The notes: a model not told the origin generated them from the sequence alone. A stretch of DNA of 64,000 bases from an uncultured Hyphomicrobiales bacterium (GCA_903847605.1 CAINED010000024.1:62001-126000), one strand, 5' to 3'; shown: positions 8,553-19,348, counted from the first letter of the stretch. Translations and numbers: made by a program.

Positions 8553-9590
8553 TCAGGCGGCCGTATCGGCTGCCGTCAGAAACGCGTCGGCGTAAAAAGC
8601 ATCCTCGGCGAGGCTGCGTTGCTCGATGAAACTCGAACGCGCGGCTTCGACCATGACGGACGGACCGCAGACATAGGCTTCCATGGCGCTCATGTCGGGA
8701 ATGTCGGAAAACGCAGCTTCATGCACGAGGCCGGTGCGGCCGCTCCAGTTGCACGCGGGCGTCGGTTCGGACAGCACGGGCACGAAGCGGAAGTTCTTCT
8801 GCGAGAGCGCCCATTCCTCCGCGATATCCAGCATGTAAAGGCCTTCACGCGTGCGCGCGCCCCAGTACAGCGTCACCGGGCGGGTCTCGTTGAGGCCGCG
8901 TTCGAAAATTTGCTCGCACATCGATTTCAGCGGCGCAAAGCCGGTGCTGCCGCCAACCATCAAAACAGGCTTTTGCGAATCCGTGCGCAGATAAAAACTG
9001 CCGAGCGGCCCCTCGAAGCGCATGAGGTCGCGCGCCTTCATCTTCGACAGCACATTCTCGGTAAAATAGCCGCCGGGAATGTGGCGGATATGCAGCTCGA
9101 TCTGCGTAACGCCCTCGATCGAAGGCTTGCTCGCGATCGAATAGTTGCGGCGCTTTTCGTCGGGCAGCAAAAATTCGATATGCTGTCCCGCCGCGAACAT
9201 CATGTTCTCATTCAGCGGCAGACGCAGTTTCACGATGCTGACATCGGGAGCCGCCTTCGTGATTTCGGCGACCCTGCAGGGTATCTTGGCGACACGCACG
9301 CCAGCGAGACCTTCAAGCTCGCGGACCTGCAGTGTGACATCGCTCAAGGGCTTGGCCTGGCACAGATGCACAGCGCCCTTCGCTCGATCCGCTTCGCTGA
9401 GATAGGCGGGATGTACCTCGCCGTAATCGATCTCGCCTTCGAGCAAAGTCCCGCGGCAGGAACGGCACACGCCCTGCCGGCAACTGAACGGCAAGGCAAA
9501 GCCCGCTTCCAGCCCTGCTGCAAGAATGGAAACGCCGTCCGCCACTTCAAAGGTGTGGCCGCTGGGTTCAAGTCTGACCGTGTGAGACAT
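8553..9590 (-). CDS. 2Fe-2S ferredoxin / FAD-NAD(P)H oxidoreductase (oxygenase reductase component)
   Basis: 345-residue electron-transfer flavoprotein with an N-terminal plant-type ferredoxin domain (SCRQGVCRSCRGTLLEG and HLCQAKP give the four cluster cysteines), then an FAD-binding FNR domain (RRNYSIASKP, the RxYS motif) and an NAD-binding domain (VLMVGGSTGFAPLKS, ending in AYVCGP). This order is that of the reductases of phenol, benzoate and related oxygenases and of CDP-6-deoxyglucoseen reductase. The ATG at 9590 follows GGATGGAGCGG; an upstream ATG at 9617 is possible. No oxygenase terminal component is adjacent, so its partner is not in view. It lies upstream of the VOC gene and divergent from the FAH gene. 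Confidence 0.87.
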   Translation of the reverse strand: MSHTVRLEPSGHTFEVADGVSILAAGLEAGFALPFSCRQGVCRSCRGTLLEGEIDYGEVHPAYLSEADRAKGAVHLCQAKPLSDVTLQVRELEGLAGVRVAKIPCRVAEITKAAPDVSIVKLRLPLNENMMFAAGQHIEFLLPDEKRRNYSIASKPSIEGVTQIELHIRHIPGGYFTENVLSKMKARDLMRFEGPLGSFYLRTDSQKPVLMVGGSTGFAPLKSMCEQIFERGLNETRPVTLYWGARTREGLYMLDIAEEWALSQKNFRFVPVLSEPTPACNWSGRTGLVHEAAFSDIPDMSAMEAYVCGPSVMVEAARSSFIEQRSLAEDAFYADAFLTAADTAA

Positions 9591-9676
9591 CCGCTCCATC
9601 CATCCCTGCAAAAACATTGCATTCGCACTCTTTCGCGTCAATACAATGTGCGAACCGCGGAGTAGGGAGAAACGGA

Positions 9677-10621
9677 ATGCGTCTGGCCACATTGGTTGTC
9701 GATGGCGTCCTGCACCTTGCTGTGATCGCGGGCGACGACGCCTTCATACCCGCCCTTGCGACAAAGATTTTGCCCGAATGCGCGGAATTGCGCCGCTCGG
9801 TTCTCGGCACGATCCGGGGCGGCGATGCCGCGCTCGAGGCTCTGCGCCGCGCCTGTACGGCAGCATCGGGCTTGCGCGACAAATTGAAGGAGACAGGCGC
9901 GATCGTATCCGCTTCCTCCGCAACCTATGCAGCGCCCGTGCCGGAGCCGGGCATGGTCCTCGCGGCCGGCGCGAACTATCACGAACATCTCAAGGAGATG
10001 AACACGCCGCCGCCCGCGACGCCCATGGGATTTTACAAGAGCGTTGCAAGCATCATCGGCCATAAGGGCGAAATCATAGCGCCGGCATCGAATCCGGACA
10101 TGCTCGACTGGGAAGGCGAATTCAGCATCGTCATCGGCAAGACCTGTCACGACGTCAGCGAGGAGGACGCGCTTGATTACGTCTTCGGCTACACGGTCGT
10201 GAACGATGTCTCCGCACGCGACTGGGTTGCGCCCGCCTTTGCGGCACAAGGCATGATCGGCACCGTCGTCGCCTGGGAGCACAACATTCTCGGCAAACTC
10301 TTTCCGACCTTTTGCCCGATGGGTCCGGTCATCGCGACGAGCGACGAAATCCGCGATCCCGCCAGCCTCAAGCTTGAGACGCGCCTGAATGGCGCCGTCG
10401 TGCAATCCGCCAACACCGCCGATCTCGTCTTCGGCGCCCGGCAGCTGATCTCCTATTATTCGCGCTTCCTCACCTTCCGGCCCGGCGATGTCATCACCAC
10501 GGGTTCGCCGAGCGGCGTCGGCTATGGCCGCAACCCCAAACTCTTCATGAAGCCGGGCGACGTTATCGAAGTCGAGGTCGAAGGCATCGGCGTTTTGCGC
10601 AACACGGTGAAGCAGCTTTGA
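9677..10621 (+). CDS. Fumarylacetoacetate hydrolase family protein
   Basis: 314-residue FAH-superfamily enzyme, a divalent-metal-dependent C-C hydrolase or isomerase such as those that act late in aromatic meta-cleavage pathways. The metal-binding segment DWEGEFSIVIGK, the GYTVVNDVSARDW motif and the C-terminal TGSPSGVGYGRNP loop are all present. The ATG at 9677 follows GGGAGA. It diverges from the reductase/VOC pair with an 86-bp shared regulatory gap and is convergent with the Bug gene, the two stops abutting. Substrate might be a hydroxy-dienoate or acylpyruvate. The exact reaction is not readable. Confidence 0.85.
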   Translation: MRLATLVVDGVLHLAVIAGDDAFIPALATKILPECAELRRSVLGTIRGGDAALEALRRACTAASGLRDKLKETGAIVSASSATYAAPVPEPGMVLAAGANYHEHLKEMNTPPPATPMGFYKSVASIIGHKGEIIAPASNPDMLDWEGEFSIVIGKTCHDVSEEDALDYVFGYTVVNDVSARDWVAPAFAAQGMIGTVVAWEHNILGKLFPTFCPMGPVIATSDEIRDPASLKLETRLNGAVVQSANTADLVFGARQLISYYSRFLTFRPGDVITTGSPSGVGYGRNPKLFMKPGDVIEVEVEGIGVLRNTVKQL

Positions 10622-11590
10622 TTACTGTATCTTCAGCCCGATCGCATTGACTCGCGTCGTCCAGAACTTGATCTCGTTCTGAAAGAAATTGCCGGTCGCC
10701 GCGAGGTCGTTGGCCATCAGTTCGAGGCCGAGCTTTTCCAGCCGCGCGCGCACATCCGGCGTTGCGATCGCCTTGTTGATCTCCGCATTCAACTTGGCGC
10801 TGACGGCGGCCGGTGTGGCCGACGGCACGAAGAAACCGCCCCATGAGGCTGCGTAATAATCGGGGTAGCCAGCTTCGCCGAGCGTCGGCACGTCGGGTAT
10901 CGCGGGGTGGCGTTTCGCGCTCATCACGGCGAGGCCGCGCAGCTTGCCGGCGCGCACATGTTCGGTAATGGCGAGCATGGTCACGACGATGGAATTCAAC
11001 TGGTTCGCGAGCGCATTCGAAATCGCAGGCGCGCCGCCGGCGAATGGCACATGTTGCGATTGCGCCTTGGCGACGTTGCGGAAGAAATATTCGGCGGCGA
11101 TATGGGAGCCCGTTCCATTGCCGGCCGTGCCGTATTGTACGGATAATCCATCGGCGGGTTTGAGGAACTGCGCCAGCGTTTTCGCTGCATTGTCGGGATG
11201 AACCGCGATCATTTCCGGCGCGGAGCCGACAATGGCGACCGGCGTAATTTCCTTCGTCGCATAGCCGGGATTGGCGTAGAGCGCTTCGTTGATCGCCATG
11301 GCCGTCGTCGCCGCGAGAATCGTATAGCCGTCCGGCTCCCCGCGCGCGACCGCACGCGCGGCGATGTTGCCGCCGGCCCCTGCCCTGTTCTCGACAATGA
11401 TGGGCTGGCCCAGCGATGCCGACAATCGCTCGGAGACGATGCGCGCGATGGCGTCGATGAAGCCGCCGGCGCCTGCGGATACAAGCACGGTGATGCGCTT
11501 CGATGGATAGGCGTCTTGCGCGGCTGCGCTGCCCGCGGCGGCCGTGCATGCTGCCAATGCGAGCGCGAGTGATCTTGCCGAATGTAGCAT
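10622..11590 (-). CDS. Bug-type periplasmic binding protein (tripartite tricarboxylate transporter family)
   Basis: 322-residue periplasmic solute-binding protein of the TctC/Bug family. It has a cleavable signal peptide (residues 1 to about 24, ending GSAAAQDAYPS), then the usual PSKRITVLVSAGAGGFIDAIAR first strand and VENRAGAGGNIAA, with the C-terminal VPTLGEAGYPDYYAASW typical of the family. The ATG at 11590 follows GGGAGGGAAG. No TctA/TctB membrane partners are nearby, as is usual for orphan Bug proteins. Ligands are generally carboxylates, and the catabolic neighbours fit an aromatic or organic acid. The alanine-rich stop abuts that of the FAH gene. Confidence 0.87.
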   Translation of the reverse strand: MLHSARSLALALAACTAAAGSAAAQDAYPSKRITVLVSAGAGGFIDAIARIVSERLSASLGQPIIVENRAGAGGNIAARAVARGEPDGYTILAATTAMAINEALYANPGYATKEITPVAIVGSAPEMIAVHPDNAAKTLAQFLKPADGLSVQYGTAGNGTGSHIAAEYFFRNVAKAQSQHVPFAGGAPAISNALANQLNSIVVTMLAITEHVRAGKLRGLAVMSAKRHPAIPDVPTLGEAGYPDYYAASWGGFFVPSATPAAVSAKLNAEINKAIATPDVRARLEKLGLELMANDLAATGNFFQNEIKFWTTRVNAIGLKIQ

Positions 11591-11667
11591 ATGTCTTCCC
11601 TCCCCGAAAAACATGAGCAGGCTTTCATGTTTCGTTGCAGGCTTCAAGTGCCCTGCGGGGTGAGAGG

Positions 11668-12933
11668 TCAGATCGGAACTTCCCCGGCGCTTTTATGACC
11701 GCGCAATCCAAAATGCAGGATGAAAAGATAGGCCGGAATACAGATGATAGCGAATGCCGGCTGAAATCCGATGTGCGTCTTCAACACCGCATAAAGATAG
11801 GGCAGCGCCGCGCCGCCCGCGATGGCCATGATCAGCAGCGCCGAGCCCGCTTCCGTATGGCGGCCAAGGCTGTGGATCGCCAGCGGAAAGATCGCAGGCC
11901 ACATCATCGCATTGGCGAAACCGAGCGCCGCAACAAAGCCGACGGACACATAGCCCCCGGTTATCAAGGCGCCTAACGACAGCAACACGCCCAGGAATGC
12001 CGACAAGGCCAGATAGGCCTGCTGCGAAATGAAGCGCGGGATCACGGCGAGCCCAGTAAAGTAACCCGCGAGCATCGCAAACAAGGTGATCGACGTGAAA
12101 TAGGCCGTTTCGCTCAAGGGCAGCCCGAACCCCGCGCCATAGATCACGATGGCGTCGCCCGCCATCACCTCGACACCGACATAAAGAAATAGTGCGATGA
12201 CGCCGAGCCGCAATTGCGGAAATTTGAGCGGCGAAGCGAAATCGCTGTTTTCAGCGCGATTACTTTGCGACGCCACAATGTCAGGCAGGCTCGAACGTGC
12301 GAACCAGAACGCCAGCGCCACCATCAGCAGCGCCATCGCCAGATAAGGCCAGTAAACCAGCGCTGCAAATTCCCCGAGAATTTTTTCACGATCATCCGCG
12401 GATGCGTCGCGCACCCGCTCTTCGAGATTTCCCATGCCGCGCAACACCAGCGCGCCGAAGACGAGCGGCGCGAGAAAGCCTGCGAACTTGTTGCAGATGC
12501 CCATGAAGGCTATTCGCTGCGCCGCACTCTCTATGGGGCCGAGAATGGAGATATAGGGATTGGACGCAGTCTGCAGCAGCGACAATCCCGCGCCAGTGAC
12601 AAACAAGCCCGTCAACGCGCCGGGATAATAACGCCGCAAGGCACATTCGCCGAACAGGACCGTGCCACAAGCGGCGACCAGAAAGCCGAGCGCGATGCCC
12701 TTTTTCATGCCTGTCAGGCGCAACAGCGCCGAAGCCGGCAGCGCGAAGACGAGATAGGAGAGGTAGAACACCATCGGCACGAGAAAGGCGTTCACGTCGT
12801 CGAGATCGAAGGCGAGTTTGACGAAGCCGATCAACGGTCCGTTCAACCAGGTAACGAAACCAAAAATGAAGAAGACAAGGCCGATGGCGAGCATGGGCCC
12901 GAAACTGCCGTTGTCCGCGCCCGTTGCCTTCAC
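11668..12933 (-). CDS. FucP/GluP-type sugar MFS transporter
   Basis: 421-residue permease of the fucose/glucose-galactose branch of the major facilitator superfamily, with about 12 membrane segments. The family's first helix (FFIFGFVTWLNGPLIGFVK) and the TASNPYISILGP segment of helix 4 are recognisable. The start used is the GTG at 12933, whose ribosome-binding site is weak. An ATG 13 codons downstream would leave almost no cytoplasmic N-terminus. It lies 77 bp upstream of the Bug gene on the same strand. The substrate is likely a sugar or sugar acid, which cannot be refined. Confidence 0.82.
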   Translation of the reverse strand: MKATGADNGSFGPMLAIGLVFFIFGFVTWLNGPLIGFVKLAFDLDDVNAFLVPMVFYLSYLVFALPASALLRLTGMKKGIALGFLVAACGTVLFGECALRRYYPGALTGLFVTGAGLSLLQTASNPYISILGPIESAAQRIAFMGICNKFAGFLAPLVFGALVLRGMGNLEERVRDASADDREKILGEFAALVYWPYLAMALLMVALAFWFARSSLPDIVASQSNRAENSDFASPLKFPQLRLGVIALFLYVGVEVMAGDAIVIYGAGFGLPLSETAYFTSITLFAMLAGYFTGLAVIPRFISQQAYLALSAFLGVLLSLGALITGGYVSVGFVAALGFANAMMWPAIFPLAIHSLGRHTEAGSALLIMAIAGGAALPYLYAVLKTHIGFQPAFAIICIPAYLFILHFGLRGHKSAGEVPI

Positions 12934-12966
12934 ATCAGCGATCCATCGCTTCGCGTGTCGCTTGAC

Positions 12967-13188
12967 TCAATACGACCGGCGCTTTTTCTTGGGGCTCTTT
13001 CGCGCGACGCTCGGCCCCGCGACAGCGCCGGCAACGCCGCCGACCGCCGCGCCAATGGGACCGGCGATGACCGCGCCCGCAGCAGCCCCCGCCCCTGCGC
13101 CGGCGAGGCGCGTTTCCGTCGTCGTGCAACCCGCAACGAAGATCGCTGCGAGCGCTGCGGCGAAAGTAATCTTGAGCCCTGTGTTCAT
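12967..13188 (-). CDS. Small glycine-zipper lipoprotein
   Basis: 73-residue predicted lipoprotein. A type II signal peptide ends in the lipobox VAGC (Cys21). The mature part is mostly a glycine/alanine zipper (AGAGAGAAAGAVIAGPIGAAVGG) and then a basic tail RKSPKKKRRSY. GGAGG stands seven bases before the ATG at 13188. Proteins of this type sit in the inner or outer membrane and are often of the OmpA-linker or entericidin-like kind, but no specific role is known. It lies between the permease and the OYE gene on the same strand. Confidence 0.8.
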   Translation of the reverse strand: MNTGLKITFAAALAAIFVAGCTTTETRLAGAGAGAAAGAVIAGPIGAAVGGVAGAVAGPSVARKSPKKKRRSY

Positions 13189-13240
13189 GGCAGTCCTCCG
13201 GAGCCCCACCCCGTTTGGATTCGCATGCGAGCGTAACCGA

Positions 13241-14293
13241 TCAGGACACGGAAGGATAATCCACATAGCCCTGCTCGCCGCCCCAGTAGATGGTCTTGGG
13301 ATCGGCCTCGGCGAGTGCGATGCCCTCGCGATAGCGGTGTACGAGATCGGGATTGGCGAGATAGGGCTTGCCGAAGACGATAGCGTCGGCCGCGCCCGAC
13401 TGGATCATCTCGTTGCCGGTGGCGGCGTTGAATCCGGCGCCGGCCGCGTAGATGCCCTTGTAACGCTCGCGAAACGGCGCGTGGATATCATAGCCGCCCT
13501 GCTTGGCCCCGTGGACATAGGCGAGGCCACGGCCGTTCAGCGCCTTCGCAATATAGGGATACATCTCCTCCGCGTCCGGCTCCTGCACTTCGTTGAATTT
13601 GATGCGCGGCGAGAGCTTGATGCCGGTACGGTTCGCGCCCACCGCGGCGCTGACCTGATCGACAACGTCGAGGAGGAAACGCGCGCGGTTCTCGATGCTG
13701 CCGCCGTAGCGGTCGGTACGCTGGTTGATCGTCGGGTCGAGAAACTGCTGGATGAGGTAGCCGGACGCCGCATGAATTTCCACGCCGTCGAACCCCGCTT
13801 CCAGCGCGCGCTTCGCAGCCGACGCGTATTCCCCGGCTACGCCGGATACTTCGTCGGTTTCCAGAGCGCGCGGCGTCACATGATCTTTCGGCCCCTCGTC
13901 GGTCTTGTTCTGGCCATTCAGCTTGATCGCCGAAGGCGCGACAGGCAGAGCGCCGCCGGGAAGCCATTGCGGCAACGCCACGCGTCCCGTGTGATAAAGT
14001 TGCGCATAGATGCGGCCGTGCTTTTCGTGAACCGCTTCCGTGATTGTGCGCCATGCCGAGACATGTTCCGGCGTCACGAGGCCCGGCGTGCGCACATAAC
14101 CCTTGGCCATGTGCGAGACATAAATGGCTTCCGAAAGGATCAGGCCCGCGCTGGCGCGCTGTGCGTAATAGTCGGCGACATAGGGCAGCGGCACGCCATC
14201 GGCCTGCGCGCGCGAACGCGTCATCGGCGCCATGATGACGCGGTTCGGCAGTTCGAGCGCGCCGATGCGGATGGGATCGTAGAGAGTCGGCAT
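13241..14293 (-). CDS. Old yellow enzyme family alkene reductase (NemA type)
   Basis: 350-residue FMN-dependent ene-reductase, which reduces activated C=C bonds of enones, maleimides or nitro compounds with NAD(P)H. TIM-barrel signatures are clear: NRVIMAPMTRSRA near the N-terminus, QLYHTGRVA, the catalytic-region GVEIHAASGYLIQQFLDP, RTDRYGGSIENR, and AIVFGKPYLANPDLV at the end. The ATG at 14293 follows GAGGAAAC. Length agrees with NemA/xenobiotic reductases. It lies downstream of eno on the same strand but 157 bp beyond it with a strong hairpin between, so it is probably a separate unit. Confidence 0.9.
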   Translation of the reverse strand: MPTLYDPIRIGALELPNRVIMAPMTRSRAQADGVPLPYVADYYAQRASAGLILSEAIYVSHMAKGYVRTPGLVTPEHVSAWRTITEAVHEKHGRIYAQLYHTGRVALPQWLPGGALPVAPSAIKLNGQNKTDEGPKDHVTPRALETDEVSGVAGEYASAAKRALEAGFDGVEIHAASGYLIQQFLDPTINQRTDRYGGSIENRARFLLDVVDQVSAAVGANRTGIKLSPRIKFNEVQEPDAEEMYPYIAKALNGRGLAYVHGAKQGGYDIHAPFRERYKGIYAAGAGFNAATGNEMIQSGAADAIVFGKPYLANPDLVHRYREGIALAEADPKTIYWGGEQGYVDYPSVS

Positions 14294-14421
14294 TTTCTTG
14301 TTTCCTCGCCTGAAGCTTCGCCACCTGTTTAGGCAACAAGCCACCGCTTGCGCAAATCCAAAGTCGCACCGTGTCCGGGAACAACAAATGCGCGCAGCAT
14401 TGCCGCGAAATGGCGGAGCAT

Positions 14422-14441
14422 GGCGCGGCGGCTGCCGCGCC
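14422..14441 (-). terminator. GC-rich hairpin downstream of eno
   Basis: GGCGCGGC and GCCGCGCC form a perfect 8-bp stem with a 4-nt loop, beginning 9 bp after the eno stop. No T run follows, so it may be a weak or Rho-assisted terminator, or a 3'-end stabiliser. Confidence 0.45.
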
Positions 14442-14449
14442 GGGCTAAG

Positions 14450-15838
<1,389 letters not shown>

Positions 15839-15945
15839 TCACTCAGGCTGTCGCCGCTGCATGGCCATCACAGTGGCCGGCAAAAAACGGATTGCAGGGC
15901 AAGTGCATTCGTAGGAATTTCCGTTCGACTGGGAGGAAACCGTGC

Positions 15946-17124
15946 ATGGAATGCTGGTATTTCACAGAGATGCCCTACCCCTTTCTGCCGCCGGCTTCAG
16001 AGATGACGACGCATTGGGTTTCGCTTTCCAACCGACTTTTCGATCCGAAGGTCGGGGCAGACCTCTACAATCGCTATCTCGACGAATACATGATGGCGGA
16101 CGAAGCGGGCCTTAACCTGATGGTCAACGAGCACCATCAGACCGCGACCTGCATCAACTCGACAGCGCCCCTGACGCTCGCCATTCTCGCGCGCCAGACC
16201 AGCAAGGGGAAACTGCTCATCCTCGGCAATCCCGTGGCCAACCGCAGCGATCCCATTCGCATCGCCGAGGAGATGGCGATGGCCGACTGCATCTCGCGCG
16301 GACGCGTATCGTCCGGCTTCGTGCGCGGCGTGGCGCAAGAGTCCTTCGCGGCAAATTCCAATCCGACGCAAACCGTCGAGCGCCTGTGGGAAGGCATCGA
16401 CCTCGTGCAGAAGGCCTGGACGACCACCGATGGCCCCTTCAACTTCGAAGGAAAATTCACCCACAAGCGCGCCATCAATCTCTGGCCGCGTCCCTATCAG
16501 ACGCCGCACCCGCCGATCTGGATCACCGGTTCGAGCGACGTTCCCGCGATCAGGCGCGCTGCATCGCGCGGCTTCGTATTTGCGACATTTCTCCAGCCCT
16601 ATATGAAAGTGCGCGCATTATTCGAAGCCTACCGGTCGGCCTACGCGCTGAACGGCCAGCCAGGCGAAGGCGGATGCGCGTTCATGCCGCTCGTCTATGT
16701 CGCCGATACGGAATCGGAAGCAGAAGCCGGGATGAGGGAACTTGTCTGGTACCTGCACGCCAAGTCGGAACCGCAACTGGGCAATCCGCCCGGTTATATA
16801 CCCATCGAGACGAATGTGCTGGCCTTGAAGGGCGCCTATGCCGGCCGCACCGCGGCCATGCGGGCGGAGACGCTCGAAGTCCAGCGCGAGCAAGGCGTCG
16901 TCATGTACGGCACGCCCGATCAGGTCGTCGCGCAGATCAGGCGCTTTTACGAGCGCGTCGGCGGCTTCGATCACCTGTTGATGATGATGCAGGCAGGCTT
17001 TCTCGATCACGAGCGGACCTGCAGAAACATTCGCCTGTTCGCGAAAGAATGTTATCCGCTGATCAAGGATCTCGCACGCACGCAGCCGTTCGGAGGCAAC
17101 GCCGTCAAAGCTGCAAGCGGGTGA
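15946..17124 (+). CDS. LLM class flavin-dependent oxidoreductase
   Basis: 392-residue luciferase-like monooxygenase. N-terminus MECWYFTEMPYPFLPP and the later MVNEHHQTATC (the family's EHH position), SRGRVSSGFVRGVAQE and ITGSSD segments place it with long-chain alkane/nitrilotriacetate-type LLM enzymes needing a separate flavin reductase. The ATG at 15946 has GGGAGGAAAC in front. It diverges from eno across a 212-bp gap that must hold both promoters. It is only distantly like the LLM gene at 5664. Substrate unknown. Confidence 0.85.
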   Translation: MECWYFTEMPYPFLPPASEMTTHWVSLSNRLFDPKVGADLYNRYLDEYMMADEAGLNLMVNEHHQTATCINSTAPLTLAILARQTSKGKLLILGNPVANRSDPIRIAEEMAMADCISRGRVSSGFVRGVAQESFAANSNPTQTVERLWEGIDLVQKAWTTTDGPFNFEGKFTHKRAINLWPRPYQTPHPPIWITGSSDVPAIRRAASRGFVFATFLQPYMKVRALFEAYRSAYALNGQPGEGGCAFMPLVYVADTESEAEAGMRELVWYLHAKSEPQLGNPPGYIPIETNVLALKGAYAGRTAAMRAETLEVQREQGVVMYGTPDQVVAQIRRFYERVGGFDHLLMMMQAGFLDHERTCRNIRLFAKECYPLIKDLARTQPFGGNAVKAASG

Positions 17125-17221
17125 AGCGGATAGTGCAGCGAGACTTCCGTGAACTGGAACTTACTGCGGCGTCATTCTCGCGATGCGCACATTGGCGTAC
17201 GCTCGTCCAACCGGGCCTGCG

Positions 17222-18463
17222 TCACGCCGGCGAAGGCGCTGGCGTGGCTAGCACCTTTTCGCGCTTGCGCGGCGGGCCGCCGAAAAACATCTGAACAAGT
17301 CCGGCGGTGATGCCGATCACCGAACCTATCTGCCACGCCGGATCGTAGGAGCCGGTGAGGTCGAAGATCAATCCGCCGCCCCACGTGCCGAGCGACGATC
17401 CCACCTGATGCACCACGAAGGCCATGCCGAGCAGCGTCGCCATGTAACGCGTGCCGAATACGTCGGCGATGATGCCGCCCGTGAGCGGCGCAAGGCCCGG
17501 CCACCACAAAAGGCCCATGGCCGCCGCAAAGAGCAGCGTGCTCGCCGGCGTCGGCGGCATGGCGAAATAGGCGGCGATCATGATCGAGCGCAGCACATAA
17601 ACGCTGCCGAGAATGATGTGCTTGGGATAGCGCCCGCCGAGCCAGCCCGTGACCAGCGAACCCACGGCGCTGACGCCGCCGATCGTCGCCAGCGTCCAGG
17701 CGCTCAGCATCGGATCCTGACCGCATAAAGCCAGATAGGCCGGCAGATGCGTCGTCAGGAACATCAGATTAAGGCCGCAGACGAAATAGGCGCCGGACAT
17801 CACCAGAAACTGCCGGTTGCGGATGGCGTCGCCCAAGACCTCGCTCATCGAAGCGCGCGTCGTCGTTGCGGTTTGCGGGAGCTTGTCAACACCGCCCGCG
17901 AGAAACGCCGCAGGGATCATCGCGACCGATAGCGCCAGGAAAAACAGGATACCGATCTGCCACGTGCTGCGCCCAAGGATAGCCTGCGTGATGAGCGGCC
18001 CTGCCAGCGTGCCGAGCGAACCGATCGCGGAGACAATGCCAAGCGTCATACTGCGCTGGGCGGGCGACACTGCGCGCGCGGTGGCCGACATCGTCAGAGA
18101 CGTCGCTGTGCAGGCGAGCGCCGTGCCGATGAGAGCGCCGGAAATCAGCAGCGCAGTAACGCCCTTCGCGCCCGCCATCACCGCGAGGCCCGCGACATAG
18201 ATGGAAGCGCCGACGACCATCGTCTTGCGGGAACCATAGCGGTCGGCGAAAGCGCCGACGAAGGCCTGGGTCAGACCCCAGACGACGTTCTGAATCGCGA
18301 GCATGAGCGTGAAGTCGGACGCGGTGATCGCGAGGTCCTTCGTCACCGGCGGCAGGAAAAGCCCAAAGCTCTGGCGGATTCCCATGCCGATGGTCAGCAG
18401 CGTCGCCGCCCCGATCAGGATCAGATAGCTCTGGCGGTCTATCGCGCCGAACGCTTTTTTCAT
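17222..18463 (-). CDS. MFS transporter (oxalate/monocarboxylate-like)
   Basis: 413-residue major facilitator permease with about 12 helices. GMGIRQSFGLFLPPV in helix 1 and GAFADRYGSRKTMV in the 2-3 loop are typical of the monocarboxylate/oxalate-formate-like branch of MFS. The ATG at 18463 is preceded by AGGGATCGG. It is convergent with the LLM gene, the stops 98 bp apart. The combination suggests uptake of the monooxygenase substrate, but only by proximity. Confidence 0.82.
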   Translation of the reverse strand: MKKAFGAIDRQSYLILIGAATLLTIGMGIRQSFGLFLPPVTKDLAITASDFTLMLAIQNVVWGLTQAFVGAFADRYGSRKTMVVGASIYVAGLAVMAGAKGVTALLISGALIGTALACTATSLTMSATARAVSPAQRSMTLGIVSAIGSLGTLAGPLITQAILGRSTWQIGILFFLALSVAMIPAAFLAGGVDKLPQTATTTRASMSEVLGDAIRNRQFLVMSGAYFVCGLNLMFLTTHLPAYLALCGQDPMLSAWTLATIGGVSAVGSLVTGWLGGRYPKHIILGSVYVLRSIMIAAYFAMPPTPASTLLFAAAMGLLWWPGLAPLTGGIIADVFGTRYMATLLGMAFVVHQVGSSLGTWGGGLIFDLTGSYDPAWQIGSVIGITAGLVQMFFGGPPRKREKVLATPAPSPA

Positions 18464-18611
18464 GGAATTGCCGATCCCTGGATGCGTCGCGGCCGGGATT
18501 GAGTCCCGGCTTCTGCCCATTGATTGCACAAAGTGCGCGACTTCCTTGCTTTCGGCAAGCGTCAGGTCTGCCTTTGTGGAACTGTTTGATCGCGCGGTTT
18601 CACGGCGCAAT

Positions 18612-18634
18612 CCTCTCCGGCAACCGGGGAGAGG
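18612..18634 (+). promoter_or_regulatory. Hairpin in the MFS-queF divergent region
   Basis: CCTCTCCGG and CCGGGGAGAGG form a strong stem (with a 2-base bulge) around a CAA loop, some 100 bp upstream of queF. The rest of 18464-18736 carries no gene that I can support. The features of a preQ1 riboswitch (short stem-loop and A-rich tail) were looked for and not found. Function unknown. Confidence 0.35.
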
Positions 18635-18736
18635 AGCAGGAAGCATGGCTCGCACTTGCGGTTCGAACACGCTTCGGGCATCTGCTTCGCTCGAGACTCG
18701 CGCTGCCGTGAAACGCAGAAAAGAATTTTGGCTCCC

Positions 18737-19201
18737 ATGCCCACCAGAAAACACACAGGCGCCACCCTTCTTGGCCAGCATGCCGCTCTGCCCGCCTCGC
18801 CCGAAGAGGCGACGCTGGAGCGCGTGCCCAATCCGCACACCGACACCAACTACGTTGCGCGCTTCACCGCGCCGGAATTCACCTCGCTCTGCCCGGTAAC
18901 GGGACAGCCGGATTTCGCGCATATCGTCATCGATTACGTGCCGGGCAAGTGGCTTGTGGAGTCGAAGTCGCTCAAACTCTATATGGGCTCTTTCCGCAAT
19001 CACGGCGCGTTTCACGAGGATTGTACGGTCCGCATCGGCAAGGATTTGGCGGCTCTCCTCGCGCCGAAGTGGCTGCGCATCGGCGGCTACTGGTATCCGC
19101 GTGGCGGCATGCCGATCGACGTTTTCTGGCAGACCGGAAAGTTGCCAGCGGGTGTATGGGCCCCCGATCAGGGCGTCGCGCCCTATCGCGGCCGGGGCTA
19201 A
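18737..19201 (+). CDS. queF: NADPH-dependent 7-cyano-7-deazaguanine reductase
   Basis: 154-residue unimodular QueF, which reduces preQ0 to preQ1 for queuosine modification of tRNA. The catalytic Cys lies in [11 protein letters not shown] and the NADPH/substrate motif [20 protein letters not shown] follows, with the conserved Glu and His. Length fits the short, B. subtilis-like class. The ATG at 18737 is chosen because the following [13 protein letters not shown] matches the usual alphaproteobacterial start; the ribosome-binding site is weak. It stands alone between the divergent MFS gene and the tandem hydrolase. Confidence 0.95.
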   Translation: MPTRKHTGATLLGQHAALPASPEEATLERVPNPHTDTNYVARFTAPEFTSLCPVTGQPDFAHIVIDYVPGKWLVESKSLKLYMGSFRNHGAFHEDCTVRIGKDLAALLAPKWLRIGGYWYPRGGMPIDVFWQTGKLPAGVWAPDQGVAPYRGRG

Positions 19202-19348
19202 AAACCGGGAAATTTACGAATTATGAGCCGTGTCCAAGCAGCGTTTACCTGCGTAAGACGCGGTTTAAGGCTTCCATAACCCGGTCAGCCGTCTCCTGTG
19301 CCTGACGAATAGCCGCGCTGGCGTTCAACAGCGGGCAAGGGGGCAGGC

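Noticed and set aside
7671-9665. A 664-codon open frame on the plus strand
   Set aside because: It is antisense to the VOC and 2Fe-2S reductase genes, whose conserved motifs are in the minus frames. Its own translation has the Arg/His-rich look of a GC-rich shadow frame.
18645-18670. GGTTCGAA string resembling a tRNA T-arm
   Set aside because: No paired acceptor, D and anticodon arms can be built around it.
18464-18736. Possible preQ1 riboswitch before queF
   Set aside because: Only a GC-rich stem was found. The short loop-and-A-rich-tail arrangement of class I, or a recognisable class II/III layout, is missing.
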